Source of the DNA: Variovorax sp. CF079
GTDB taxonomy: Bacteria; Pseudomonadota; Gammaproteobacteria; Burkholderiales; Burkholderiaceae_C
Direction: 5' to 3'
DNA: 64,000 bases
Assembly: GCF_900101545.1 (NCBI RefSeq)
Contig: NZ_FMZU01000019.1
Coordinates: 62,001-126,000, forward strand
Shown: piece by piece, positions 52,901 through 60,414 of the stretch
Layout of the letters: each line of letters starts with the position of its first letter
How positions within the stretch are numbered: position 1 is the first letter of the stretch
The notes under the pieces: model-generated
Told to the model about the DNA's origin: nothing
What the model saw: the letters and a program-made list of their open reading frames with translations, nothing else
The model's database searches: none
Position numbers and translations under genes: made by a program

Positions 52901-55127
52901 CGCCGAGCGAGCGCGCGACAAGGAACTGCTCAAGGCCGATCTGTCCCGTCTTGCCGCCCGCAATCCGGACGTGGCACGCGCGATCACGGCGCGGGTGGCC
53001 GAGCTCAACCTGCCGGGCATGCGCGACGAGCTGCATGCGCTGATCGAAACGCAGGCCTGGCGGCTCGCCTATTGGCGCGTGGCCGCGGACGAGATCAACT
53101 ACCGCCGCTTCTTCGACATCAATTCGCTCGCCGGGCTGCGCATGGAACGCGACGAGGTGTTCGAGGCCACGCAGTCCTTCGCGCTCGACCTGGCCGCGTC
53201 CGGCCGCGTGGAGGGCTTGCGCATCGATCATCCGGACGGCCTCTACGATCCGGCGCGCTACTTCCGCCAGCTCCAGGAAGGCTATGCGCGGCGCGCTGGC
53301 CTGCTGCTGACAGCGCACGATGCGGCAGGCCGGCCCGCGCGCCCGCTCTACGTGGTGGCGGAAAAGATCGTCGCCGAAGACGAGGAGGTGCCCGAAGACT
53401 GGCACGTGCACGGCACAACCGGCTACCGCTTCGCCAACGTGGCCAACGGCCTGTTCGTCGACACTGCCGCGGCCACGAAGTTCGAGAAGATCTGGCGCAA
53501 TTTCACCGGCGTCGAGAAAGACTTCGAGGCCCTAGCGCGCGACGGCAAGCGCGACATCATGCAGAGCGCGCTGGCCTCGGAGCTCACCGTGCTGGCCACC
53601 GAACTGCTGCGCATCGCGCGGGCCGATCGGCGCACGCGCGACTACACCTTCAACGCGCTGCGCCGTGCGCTCGGCGAGATCGCGGCCTGCCTGCCGGTCT
53701 ACCGGACCTACATCATCGATGCGCCCTCCGCGCAGGACGAGCGCTTCATCGCCTGGGCCCGGCGTGAGGCGGAGCGCGGCAGCCAGGATGCCGATCTCAC
53801 AATCTATGACTTCGTGCAGCAGATGCTGCTCGGACGCGCGGTATCCGGCGCCGATGACGAACTCCAGCAGCGCGTGCTGCGCCTGGCGATCCGTTTCCAG
53901 CAGTTCACTTCACCGGTCACGGCCAAGGGCGTGGAGGACACTGCCTTCTATCGCTACTTTCCCTTGAGCTCGCTCAACGAAGTCGGCGGCGAGCCGGCGC
54001 GCTTCGGCAGGACGGTTGCCGAGTTCCACGAGGCCAGCGCCGATCGCGGCCGGCGCTGGCCGCATACCATGCTTGCCACCTCCACGCACGACAACAAGCG
54101 CTCCGAGGACGTGCGCTGCCGCATCGACGTGCTGTCGGAGATGCCGGCCGCCTGGCGCCTGGCGCTGCGACGCTGGCACGGCTTCACCCGGCCGGTACGC
54201 AGGCGGCTGGAAGCCCGGGGCGCACCGGCCGGCGCGCCTTCGGCCGCCGACGAGTACCTGCTCTACCAGACGCTGCTGGGCACGCTGCCACCGGGCGGAC
54301 TGGACGACGCGGCGCGCGAGCCTTATGTCGAACGCATCGTGCGCTACATGCAGAAGGCGGCACGCGAGTCCAAGCTCAACACCCGATGGACCTATCCCAA
54401 CGAAGGCTACGAGCGCGCCCTCGAGGGTTTCGTGCGCGCGCTGTTCAGGCCTGGAGCCGACAACCGTTTTCTCGACGAGCTGAAGATCATGGGCGCCAGG
54501 CTCGCCTGGTTCGGCGCGTTGAACAGCCTCTCGCTCGCCCTGCTGAAGTACGGGTCGCCCGGCGTGCCCGACCTGTACCAGGGCAATGAACTGATGGACC
54601 TGAGCCTGGTCGATCCCGACAACCGCCGTCCGGTGGATTTCCGCCTTCGCGAGCAGCGCCTGAACGAGCTCGAGGCGCTGGCGAAGGCGCCCGACATGCC
54701 GGCGCGCGTGAATGCGCTCGCGCGCGAGCCCCACGACGGCCGGGCCAAGCTCTGGCTCGTCTGGCGCATGCTGTCGCTTCGGCGCGCGCAGCCTGTGCTG
54801 TTCCGGGAGGGACGCTACGAGCCCCTGGGCGCCAGCGGCGTGCAGGCCGCGCATGTGGTCGCTTTCGCGCGCCGTCACAAAGAGCAGACGCTGGTTGTGA
54901 TCGCAGGGCGGCTTTTCACCGGCCTCGACAGCGCCGAGGGCGAACCGCCGCTCGGCGAGGCGTGGCAGGACACGAGCGTGCGCCTGCCGGACACGGCCGA
55001 CGGTGCTGCTTTCGCGAACGTGCTGACCGGCGAGACGATCGTCGTGCAGGGCGGAGCCATCCGCCTCTCTGCCGCCCTGGGCCGCTTTCCGGGTGCAGCG
55101 CTGTGGAAGCTTTCCACAGCGGGTTGA
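49983..55127 (+). CDS. treY: MalQ-TreY fusion: 4-alpha-glucanotransferase / malto-oligosyltrehalose synthase
   Basis: This 1714-residue bifunctional protein starts with TTG 49983, backed by AGGAGGAGG upstream. Residues about 1-740 are MalQ (GH77): Asp500 (LRIDHVMGLMRLFW), Glu548 (VIGEDLGTV) and Asp600 (GTHDLPTLAGWW), with an E. coli-like N-terminal extension. A short basic linker (about 740-755) leads to TreY (about 756-1714, GH13_26): VPRATYRLQFHKDFGF, Asp1082 (LRIDHPDGL), Glu1127 (VVAEKIV) and Asp1370 (STHDNKRSEDVR). Both catalytic sets are complete. MalQ would lengthen short oligosaccharides for TreY. It ends the operon, 2 bp from a convergent gene. Confidence 0.94.
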   Translation: MTEPARIVDDDEALGPLCAHFGIATDYEDVWRTRRPVPRDSLVALLAELDVRIDATTTAEDALAAARRAAWTQGLPPVHAIQAAAPTWQLHLRLPATTGRLRWQLDEESGPRHQGELDVLALPELAHAELDGVRWCERELSFSLALPAGYHRLSIEGLAGPVGEMLIVSAPARCWRPAALQDGGRIWGPAVQLYALRSARNWGIGDFGDLEQLVTQMAARGADIVGLNPLHALFPHNPAHASPYSPSSRRHLNVLYIDVEAVDGFAACDAARQLVHSLEFQTRLARLREAPLVDYAAVAAAKFEVLKLLYAQFREQHLSADGRNARDDAGRAFLAFVAEGGEALYGHALFEALQAHFHAADDAVWGWPAWPEAFRDPAGAEVAAFAQQHAERVQYHQYLQWLAECQLERANARCKALGLGVGLYLDLAVSVDRAGSEVWSERTCFAAEASVGAPPDEFNPGGQGWGLPPLRPDRLRADRYRLFIDTLRANMKSAGALRIDHVMGLMRLFWIPPGRSATDGAYVHYALAELLAIVALESRRNRCMVIGEDLGTVAPEMREALARVDVLSYRVLFFERTDDGEFKSAADYPPDALAAIGTHDLPTLAGWWSGEDLRLRLQLGLFPELALFEKQLRDRARERVGLLLQLEHAGLLSAEEVAEATGRPTPAPRTVEAVHAFLAAAPSTIMMVQFEDALGVTDQVNMPGTTAEQPNWQRKLPLDLQALAASEEVSGLCTTMAASRPRRAPGSERRGSSTLVPRATYRLQFHKDFGFDDAIRILPYLARLGVSHIYCSPIQRARAGSMHGYDVVAHDEINPELGGREGFDRFVAALREHGMGQLLDLVPNHMGVMGADNAWWMDVLENGPASLFAQHFDIDWQPLNPELAGKVLVPVLGDHYGDVLTSGDLVLRFDEEAGSLALHYFEHRFPLAPESYPRVLAGAETQQGDAELAARLASTASAFGRLPGRDAEDPVARAERARDKELLKADLSRLAARNPDVARAITARVAELNLPGMRDELHALIETQAWRLAYWRVAADEINYRRFFDINSLAGLRMERDEVFEATQSFALDLAASGRVEGLRIDHPDGLYDPARYFRQLQEGYARRAGLLLTAHDAAGRPARPLYVVAEKIVAEDEEVPEDWHVHGTTGYRFANVANGLFVDTAAATKFEKIWRNFTGVEKDFEALARDGKRDIMQSALASELTVLATELLRIARADRRTRDYTFNALRRALGEIAACLPVYRTYIIDAPSAQDERFIAWARREAERGSQDADLTIYDFVQQMLLGRAVSGADDELQQRVLRLAIRFQQFTSPVTAKGVEDTAFYRYFPLSSLNEVGGEPARFGRTVAEFHEASADRGRRWPHTMLATSTHDNKRSEDVRCRIDVLSEMPAAWRLALRRWHGFTRPVRRRLEARGAPAGAPSAADEYLLYQTLLGTLPPGGLDDAAREPYVERIVRYMQKAARESKLNTRWTYPNEGYERALEGFVRALFRPGADNRFLDELKIMGARLAWFGALNSLSLALLKYGSPGVPDLYQGNELMDLSLVDPDNRRPVDFRLREQRLNELEALAKAPDMPARVNALAREPHDGRAKLWLVWRMLSLRRAQPVLFREGRYEPLGASGVQAAHVVAFARRHKEQTLVVIAGRLFTGLDSAEGEPPLGEAWQDTSVRLPDTADGAAFANVLTGETIVVQGGAIRLSAALGRFPGAALWKLSTAG

Positions 55128-55129
55128 AC

Positions 55130-56320
55130 TCAGCGCGCACCGCCGGCCGGGCTGCTCCGCGCTCCCGCCGGCATCCACCACAGCGCAGCACAGGCCGAGA
55201 GCCCCAGCAAGGCCGACAGCCACAGCGCACCGGCGCCCCAGCGGTCCAGGCTCAGGCCGAAGAGAAAGGGTGCGCCTGCCTGCACCAGGCGCGCGGGCAC
55301 CATGAGCAGCCCCTGCCGCCGGCCGTAGCCCTGCGAACCGAACAACAGCAGCGGCAAGGTGCCGATCGCGATCGTGAGGATGCCGTTGCCCGCACCATGC
55401 AGCACCGTGAACACTGCCGCGGCCGGCGCGCCCGCGAGCCCGATCGCCACTGCGCCGAGCGGATGCGCCATGGCAGCCAGGCGCGCCGACAGCAGCGGAT
55501 GAAAGCGCTGCAGCACCGTGAACTCCAGCACGCGTCCCGCCACCTGCGCCGGCCCGACCAGCGCGGCGAAGGACACGGCCAGCGCGAAGCCCACACCGAC
55601 CGCTTGCAGCACGCTCGGCAGGTGCGCGGCCATCGCGGTGCTGATGAACCAGGTGACGGCAAACACGTAGGCCATCAGGAAAGCGGCGCGCCGCGCCTCG
55701 GCTTCTGAAAGCAGCGCAGCGGGCTCCGGCTTCGCCGGTGCAGCCGCATCCGCCGCGTTCGCGCGCGGGAGCCTGGGCAGGCAGGCATTGAGCGGCAAGC
55801 CGATCAGCAGGTGCAGCCCGGCCCAGGCCATGCAGGCGCCGCGCCAGCCGAAGTGCGATTCGAGCGCCGCCGACACGGGCCAGCCGACGGTACTCGCGAA
55901 GCCGGCGAACAAGGTGATGCCGGTGATGGCGCTGCGCGCCTCCTGGCCGTGCAGGCGCACCACGGTGGCGAAGGCGGCTTCGTAGAGCCCGCTGCCCATC
56001 GCGATGCCTATGAGCGCCCAGGCCAGGAACAGCTGCGGCGTGCTGTCGGCCCATCCCAGCGCAGCCAGGCCGGCGGCGAACACGAGATTGCTCGCGATCA
56101 ACACCGGTCGCCCGCCGAAGCGGTCGATCGCGCGGCCCGCATAGGGCCCGAGCGCGGCAGAGACGATCAGCGCCACCGAGAACGCGGCGAAGACCGTCGA
56201 GGGGGCCATGCCCAGATCGAGCGCGATCGGCACCGCCAGCATGGCGGGCAGGTAGTACGACGAAGCCCAGGCCAGCGTCTGCGCGGTGCCCAAGGCTGCC
56301 ACTGTCGTGAGCCGGCTCAT
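55130..56320 (-). CDS. MFS transporter of the arsenic locus
   Basis: This 396-residue major-facilitator protein has about 12 hydrophobic helices and the loop 2-3 motif GPYAGRAIDRFGGRPV. ATG 56320 overlaps the aquaporin stop (ATGA), so it is the last gene of the ars operon. No arsB or acr3 gene is present, making this the only active efflux candidate for an arsenical here. It does not follow the ArsJ layout, since no glyceraldehyde-3-phosphate dehydrogenase gene is adjacent. Comparison with ArsK-type MFS exporters would be informative. Substrate unproven. Confidence 0.82.
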   Translation of the reverse strand: MSRLTTVAALGTAQTLAWASSYYLPAMLAVPIALDLGMAPSTVFAAFSVALIVSAALGPYAGRAIDRFGGRPVLIASNLVFAAGLAALGWADSTPQLFLAWALIGIAMGSGLYEAAFATVVRLHGQEARSAITGITLFAGFASTVGWPVSAALESHFGWRGACMAWAGLHLLIGLPLNACLPRLPRANAADAAAPAKPEPAALLSEAEARRAAFLMAYVFAVTWFISTAMAAHLPSVLQAVGVGFALAVSFAALVGPAQVAGRVLEFTVLQRFHPLLSARLAAMAHPLGAVAIGLAGAPAAAVFTVLHGAGNGILTIAIGTLPLLLFGSQGYGRRQGLLMVPARLVQAGAPFLFGLSLDRWGAGALWLSALLGLSACAALWWMPAGARSSPAGGAR

Positions 56321-57024
56321 TCTGCGATCTGATTCTGGCCCGAGGATTCGATCACGTTGGGGTGGCCGGCAGGATGCAGGCGCGGCTCGAAGGCGTTGTG
56401 GATGGCCAGGCCGATGAGCGCCCCGATCAACTCTGCGAGCACGAAGCCCGGCGCGCTGGCGGGCGCGATGCCGGCAAAGCTGTCGCTGAACATCCGGCCG
56501 AACACCGCCGCCGGATTGGCGAACGAAGTTGACGCGGTGAACCAGTAGGCAGCGCCGATGTAGGCCGCGACCATGGCCGGCGCACGGCCTGCCGGGGCGC
56601 GCAGGATGACCAGCAGCAGCCCCGCCGTGGCCACGGCTTCGGCGATCCATTGCCCCGTTCCGCTTCGCAGCTTGGTCGAGAACTGCAGGATGCTCATGTC
56701 GAACATCGCGTGGGCCAGCCAGGCGCCGAGCATCGCGCCCACGAGCTGCGCTGCCACGTAGGGCACCAGGCTCGATGCGGGAAGCTCGCGGCGCATGGCC
56801 ATCACTGCGCTGACGGCCGGATTGAAGTGCGCGCCGCTGATCGGGCCGAAGACCTCGATCAGGATGTACAGGCCGCCGACGGTGGCCAGGGTATTGGCCA
56901 GCAAGGCCACGGCGGTGTTTCCGCCGGACAGGCGCTCGGCCATGATGCCGGAGCCGATCACCACGGCGAGCAGGAGCGCCGTCCCCAGCATCTCGGCCAG
57001 CAGCTTGCGAGGAAGATCCGTCAT
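56317..57024 (-). CDS. aqpS: Aquaglyceroporin-type channel of the ars operon
   Basis: This 235-residue MIP-family channel has six helices and both NPA motifs: HFNPAVSAV (first half) and FANPAAVFGRM (second half). The Arg after the second NPA is present. ars-linked aquaporins (AqpS, first described in Sinorhizobium) let arsenite leave the cell down its gradient after arsenate reduction. The gene lies 4 bp after arsC and overlaps the MFS gene. The symbol rests on context and family. Confidence 0.88.
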   Translation of the reverse strand: MTDLPRKLLAEMLGTALLLAVVIGSGIMAERLSGGNTAVALLANTLATVGGLYILIEVFGPISGAHFNPAVSAVMAMRRELPASSLVPYVAAQLVGAMLGAWLAHAMFDMSILQFSTKLRSGTGQWIAEAVATAGLLLVILRAPAGRAPAMVAAYIGAAYWFTASTSFANPAAVFGRMFSDSFAGIAPASAPGFVLAELIGALIGLAIHNAFEPRLHPAGHPNVIESSGQNQIAE

Positions 57025-57028
57025 GTCG

Positions 57029-57523
57029 TCAGCTCTGCGAGATCGCGGTGAGAGCCTGCTGCAGATCTGCGTTGCTCATGGATTCCAGCGGCAGGGCCAG
57101 CAGTTGGGTCATGCGGTAGGCGATGGCCTGCCGTGTCAGCTCGAAGGCCACGCGTTTGCCCTCGTCGTCGCCGAGCGCGTTGGAAGGATCGGGATACCCC
57201 CAGTGCACCTTGACGGGGCTACCGGGCCAGTACGGGCAGGTCTCCTGCGCCGCGCTGTCGCACACCGTGATGACGATGCGCATCGCCGGCTTGTCGTCGC
57301 CGACGAATTCGTCCCAGCTCTTGCTGCGATAGGACGACACATCAACATCGACATTGGTCAACGCTTCCAGTGCGAAGGGATTGAGACGTCCGCTGGGTGC
57401 GCTGCCAGCGCTGAAGGCACGCACGTCCTTGCCGGCCTTCGCTGCCAGGTGGTTCAGCATGCCTTCGGCGAGCACGCTGCGCGCCGAGTTGTGAGTGCAG
57501 AGGATGAGGACGTTGGTCGTCAT
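57029..57523 (-). CDS. arsC: Arsenate reductase, low-molecular-weight phosphatase type
   Basis: This 164-residue cytoplasmic enzyme has the phosphatase-like loop CTHNSARS (Cys9-Ser16) and two further cysteines, Cys88 (VCDSA) and Cys96 (ETCPYWPG). They fit the three-cysteine relay of LMW-type ArsC. It would reduce arsenate to arsenite, which AqpS and perhaps the MFS protein then remove. It lies 14 bp after the arsI-like gene. Confidence 0.93.
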   Translation of the reverse strand: MTTNVLILCTHNSARSVLAEGMLNHLAAKAGKDVRAFSAGSAPSGRLNPFALEALTNVDVDVSSYRSKSWDEFVGDDKPAMRIVITVCDSAAQETCPYWPGSPVKVHWGYPDPSNALGDDEGKRVAFELTRQAIAYRMTQLLALPLESMSNADLQQALTAISQS

Positions 57524-57537
57524 TCAGGTGGATTCAC

Positions 57538-57975
57538 TCAGCAGCAGGAGGAAGACGCCGAAGAGCAGCAAGCGGCAACGGTAGTCTCCGTCGCCTTTGC
57601 TTCTCGAAACACGGGAATGTTGCCGAGCGTATGGAACTGCTCCCAGGCCACGCCTTGCGGATCGGTGACCCAGTGCTTCTCGCTACGCGCGTAGCAGCAG
57701 GTGGTCGCCCCTTCGTCGAGAAGCTGCGTGTCCGCGCCTTGCACGCGGGCCTTCAGTTCGGCCAACTCTTCCGGGCTCTCCGCCTGAAAGCCCAGATGAT
57801 CGACGCCAAGGGCGCCGCCGCGGGTCGAGACCGCGAAATTCAGCGGTGGGTCCGCGAGCATCCATTTCGCATAGTCGCTTTCGACGCGCGCCGGTTCGGA
57901 CGCGAACAGCCTGGAATAGAAGGCGATGCTCGCCTCGAGGTCTTGCACGTTGAGGTGCACGTGGAATCGCTTCAT
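57538..57975 (-). CDS. arsI: ArsI/CadI-type VOC metalloenzyme (C-As lyase candidate)
   Basis: This 145-residue vicinal-oxygen-chelate protein begins MKRFHVHLNVQDLEASIAFY. It carries the adjacent thiols Cys93-Cys94 in TTCCYARSEKHWVTDPQG, which in ArsI bind trivalent organoarsenicals. Candidate Fe(II) ligands are His6, His60 and Glu112. ArsI cleaves the carbon-arsenic bond of methylarsenite and aromatic arsenicals. The last ten residues include four further cysteines (ACCSSASSSCC). A cadmium-induced CadI-like role is the alternative. ATG 57975 has a GGAGA site and lies 10 bp after arsR. Confidence 0.88.
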   Translation of the reverse strand: MKRFHVHLNVQDLEASIAFYSRLFASEPARVESDYAKWMLADPPLNFAVSTRGGALGVDHLGFQAESPEELAELKARVQGADTQLLDEGATTCCYARSEKHWVTDPQGVAWEQFHTLGNIPVFREAKATETTVAACCSSASSSCC

Positions 57976-57985
57976 GGGATCTCCT

Positions 57986-58309
57986 TCAACACGAACAGTC
58001 CTGTTCCGCCGCGGCGAGGCATTGCTCGCCCTGGCAGCAGTTCTCGGTGAGATAGCCGAGCAGCGCATCCATCTGCTGGAAGGAAGCGCGATAGATCAGG
58101 TTGCGGCCGTTGCGCTCCTGCGAGACCAGCCCCGAATGCATCAGCTCCTTGAGATGGAAGGACAGGCTGGTCGCCGCCACGTTCAGGCTTTCGACCAGCG
58201 CACCGGGGGTCAGGCCACCGGGGCCCGCCACGACCAGCGCGCGGAAAACCTGCAAACGCACCGGCTGGGCCAGCGCAGCCAGGGACCTGACGACATCATT
58301 CTCTTCCAT
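57986..58309 (-). CDS. arsR: ArsR-family arsenite-responsive repressor
   Basis: This 107-residue winged-helix repressor has an HTH at about 38-62 (LNVAATSLSFHLKELMHSG) and a beta-wing (SQERNGRNLIYRA). Its thiols cluster at the C-terminus (ENCCQGEQC and DCSC), not in the classical helix ELCVCDL site, so the As(III) site is of the C-terminal type. It is the first gene of the ars operon and divergent from a second arsC with only 29 bp between the starts. Confidence 0.9.
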   Translation of the reverse strand: MEENDVVRSLAALAQPVRLQVFRALVVAGPGGLTPGALVESLNVAATSLSFHLKELMHSGLVSQERNGRNLIYRASFQQMDALLGYLTENCCQGEQCLAAAEQDCSC

Positions 58310-58323
58310 AGTTCAATAATATT

Positions 58324-58339
58324 TGCATAATAGTATGCA
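58324..58339. promoter_or_regulatory. Probable ArsR operator in the 29-bp divergent gap
   Basis: An inverted repeat TGCAT-aatagt-ATGCA spans 58324-58339, overlapping the start codon of the second arsC. The whole gap is AT-rich. Neither flanking gene shows a Shine-Dalgarno sequence in it. ArsR binding here would block both promoters; this is inferred from position and symmetry. Confidence 0.55.
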
Positions 58340-58785
58340 TGCAATCCCAAGACCCTGAAATCACCATCTTTCACAACCCGGCCTGCGGCACCTCGCGCAA
58401 CACGCTGGCCCTGATCCGCAACAGCGGCGCCGAGCCGCACGTCGTCGAATATCTCAAGACGCCGCCGAGCCGCGATACCCTGACCGGCCTGATCAAGGCG
58501 ATGGGGATCACGCCACGCGAACTGCTGCGCCAGAAAGGGACGCCCTACGGCGAGCTCGGCCTCGACGACCCTAAATGGACCGACGAGCAGCTGATCGAGC
58601 TGATGCTGGAGCACCCGATCCTCATCAACCGCCCGATCGTCGTGACGCCGCTGGGCACGAGGCTGTGCCGGCCGTCGGAACTCGTGCTGGACATTCTTCC
58701 GTCGCCGCAACGCGGTGCGTTCACGAAGGAAGACGGAGAAGCAGTCATCGATGCGCAGGGCCAGCGCGTGCGTCGCGACGCCTGA
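58339..58785 (+). CDS. arsC: Arsenate reductase, glutaredoxin-dependent type
   Basis: This 148-residue ArsC is of the E. coli plasmid R773 type, unrelated to the phosphatase-type enzyme on the other strand. The catalytic cysteine is Cys16 in NPACGTSRNTL, and the arginines in RPIVVTPLGTRLCRPSE fit the substrate site. It would use glutathione and glutaredoxin. The start codon lies inside the putative ArsR operator, with no ribosome site upstream, suggesting a leaderless message. It is a single-gene unit. Confidence 0.92.
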   Translation: MQSQDPEITIFHNPACGTSRNTLALIRNSGAEPHVVEYLKTPPSRDTLTGLIKAMGITPRELLRQKGTPYGELGLDDPKWTDEQLIELMLEHPILINRPIVVTPLGTRLCRPSELVLDILPSPQRGAFTKEDGEAVIDAQGQRVRRDA

Positions 58786-58912
58786 TGTCGATCGGCGGCC
58801 AGGATCGAAGGCCGGGGCGTTGCGCATCAAGGACTTGGACGTTCTGACAGACTCAAACGCTGGTTCGTCCGTAGGGCGATAGGATGACCAATCTGCAGGA
58901 ACAAGGCCCCCG

Positions 58913-59704
58913 ATGCTGATCGCCCAACTGTCTGATGTACATGTGCGCCGAAGGGGCGAGCTTTACAAAGGCCTCGTGGACTCCAATCGGATGTTCGCTG
59001 AAGCCATCGAGCACCTGCGAGGCCTGGATCGCCGTCCCGACCTCGTGCTGCTGACTGGGGATCTCGTGGACGAGGGGCACGCCGACGAGTACGCGAACGT
59101 GCGCGAGTTGCTCAAGGCACTGGACTTGCCCTACCTAATTGTTCCTGGGAACCATGATGAACGGGTGAACTTCACCACGGCGTTCTACAACCACGCCTAC
59201 CTGCCTGCGGAAGGTCCACTGCACTACTGTGTTGACGAGTTTCCGGTGCGAATCGTTGCCCTGGACTCATGCCCACCGGGCGAGCACCACGGGGACGTGA
59301 CAGCCGGTGGACTGGAATGGCTTCGGGCCACGCTGGATGCCGACCTGGAAAAGCCGACGCTGGTGCTGATGCACCACCCGCCGTTCACTTCCGGCATCCC
59401 CTATCTGGACGACTATCGATACTTCGAGGGCGGTCTACTGGCTTCGATCATCGAGGGACGAAAAAACATCGAAGCTGTGCTTTGCGGCCACGTTCACCGC
59501 TCTATGGTTCGTCGATGGGCCGGCACGGTTGTAATGGCGTGCCCAAGCACCACGACGCAAATTGCCTTGCGCTTGGCCCCTGGCGCAGAGCCGTGTTCAT
59601 ATGCTGGCCCTCCGGCGTGCCTCCTCCATCTGTGGACGGCAGAGGGTCTGGTCAGCCACATCAGTTACATCGGTGAGTTCGAGGGGCCGTACCCGTTTTT
59701 CTGA
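58913..59704 (+). CDS. Calcineurin-like metallophosphoesterase (CpdA-like)
   Basis: This 263-residue protein has the full dimetal phosphoesterase motif set: D8-V-H10, GD50LVDEG, GN80HDE, MHHPPF and GHVHRSM. It is close to the cyclic-nucleotide phosphodiesterase (CpdA) class, but the true substrate cannot be fixed. There is no signal peptide. Codon use looks less GC-biased than in neighbouring genes (AT-ending codons such as aat, att and cat are frequent), which may mark transfer. It stands between the ars and czc loci. Confidence 0.85.
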   Translation: MLIAQLSDVHVRRRGELYKGLVDSNRMFAEAIEHLRGLDRRPDLVLLTGDLVDEGHADEYANVRELLKALDLPYLIVPGNHDERVNFTTAFYNHAYLPAEGPLHYCVDEFPVRIVALDSCPPGEHHGDVTAGGLEWLRATLDADLEKPTLVLMHHPPFTSGIPYLDDYRYFEGGLLASIIEGRKNIEAVLCGHVHRSMVRRWAGTVVMACPSTTTQIALRLAPGAEPCSYAGPPACLLHLWTAEGLVSHISYIGEFEGPYPFF

Positions 59705-59783
59705 AGACTCCTCACGGAGCCATCGCATGAACTCTGCAGTTGACTCGGTCACGACGCGCAATTGAACGAATGACACCGACTGG

Positions 59784-60197
59784 TCAAGGCTTGTCCTTGA
59801 CTTGCCGACGACTCGCAACCAGTTCGAGGAACCCAGTCGCCGCATCACGCTCGCGCAGCAACTCCCATTCCGGTGCCTGCACAAGAAGCAGTTCGGCGGT
59901 GGTCCTGATCACGTTGCCATACACGACGTGTCCGCCCCTAACATGTCCTTCTGAAGACGCGATGCTCATGTGCAGATGGGCGCCCTGACGGGTCACTGTG
60001 CCAGACAGCGTGAGGATCTCGAATGGCCCCTCGTAACGAGACTCCTCGCTCTCTCCGGCGAGTCGAAGTTTTGGATCGATGAGACTGCCGATCCCGCAAA
60101 GGACGAAGGCACCATCCTGAAATTGATCACGACCCAGTGACTCCAGGGCGAGCCTGAGATCGCAGCCGGGCAGAAGGCGGACGGGCAGTTGGTGCAT
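59784..60197 (-). CDS. PPC (DUF296) domain protein
   Basis: This 137-residue protein matches the plant-and-prokaryote-conserved (PPC/DUF296) fold. It has LLPGCDLRLALESL, a central GIGSLIDPKLRLAG, FEILTLSGTVT, HLHMSIASSEGHVRGGHVVYG and the C-terminal strand region. Bacterial PPC proteins are small trimers of unknown function, and no DNA-binding AT-hook is present here. ATG 60197 is chosen; upstream codons to 60233 look untypical. It is convergent with the metallophosphoesterase. Confidence 0.82.
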   Translation of the reverse strand: MHQLPVRLLPGCDLRLALESLGRDQFQDGAFVLCGIGSLIDPKLRLAGESEESRYEGPFEILTLSGTVTRQGAHLHMSIASSEGHVRGGHVVYGNVIRTTAELLLVQAPEWELLRERDAATGFLELVASRRQVKDKP

Positions 60198-60414
60198 GCG
60201 CGAAGCGTACCCGGTCAACGATCTTGACGCCAAAGACTGACTGCGCGTGCGAGCGGCGCCCAGTCATCGCGACGAATCCGTCCCAGGGGCCGATCGCTGT
60301 GCATCGCGGATAGCCCACTTGTCAACCAGTCTGTTTCGCAGTTTGCATATCGACGCTGACAACAACCCTTCGCGAACCGGCGCTATCGGCTGCTTTGCTA
60401 GACTCGCGCCCTTC

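Noticed and set aside
58913..59704. Specific assignment of the metallophosphoesterase as cAMP phosphodiesterase CpdA
   Set aside because: The dimetal motifs are shared by many phosphoesterases, so only the family call is supported.
60319..60350. Possible czcI promoter (TTGTCA and GCATAT)
   Set aside because: The spacing is 20 bp, too long for a confident sigma-70 promoter.
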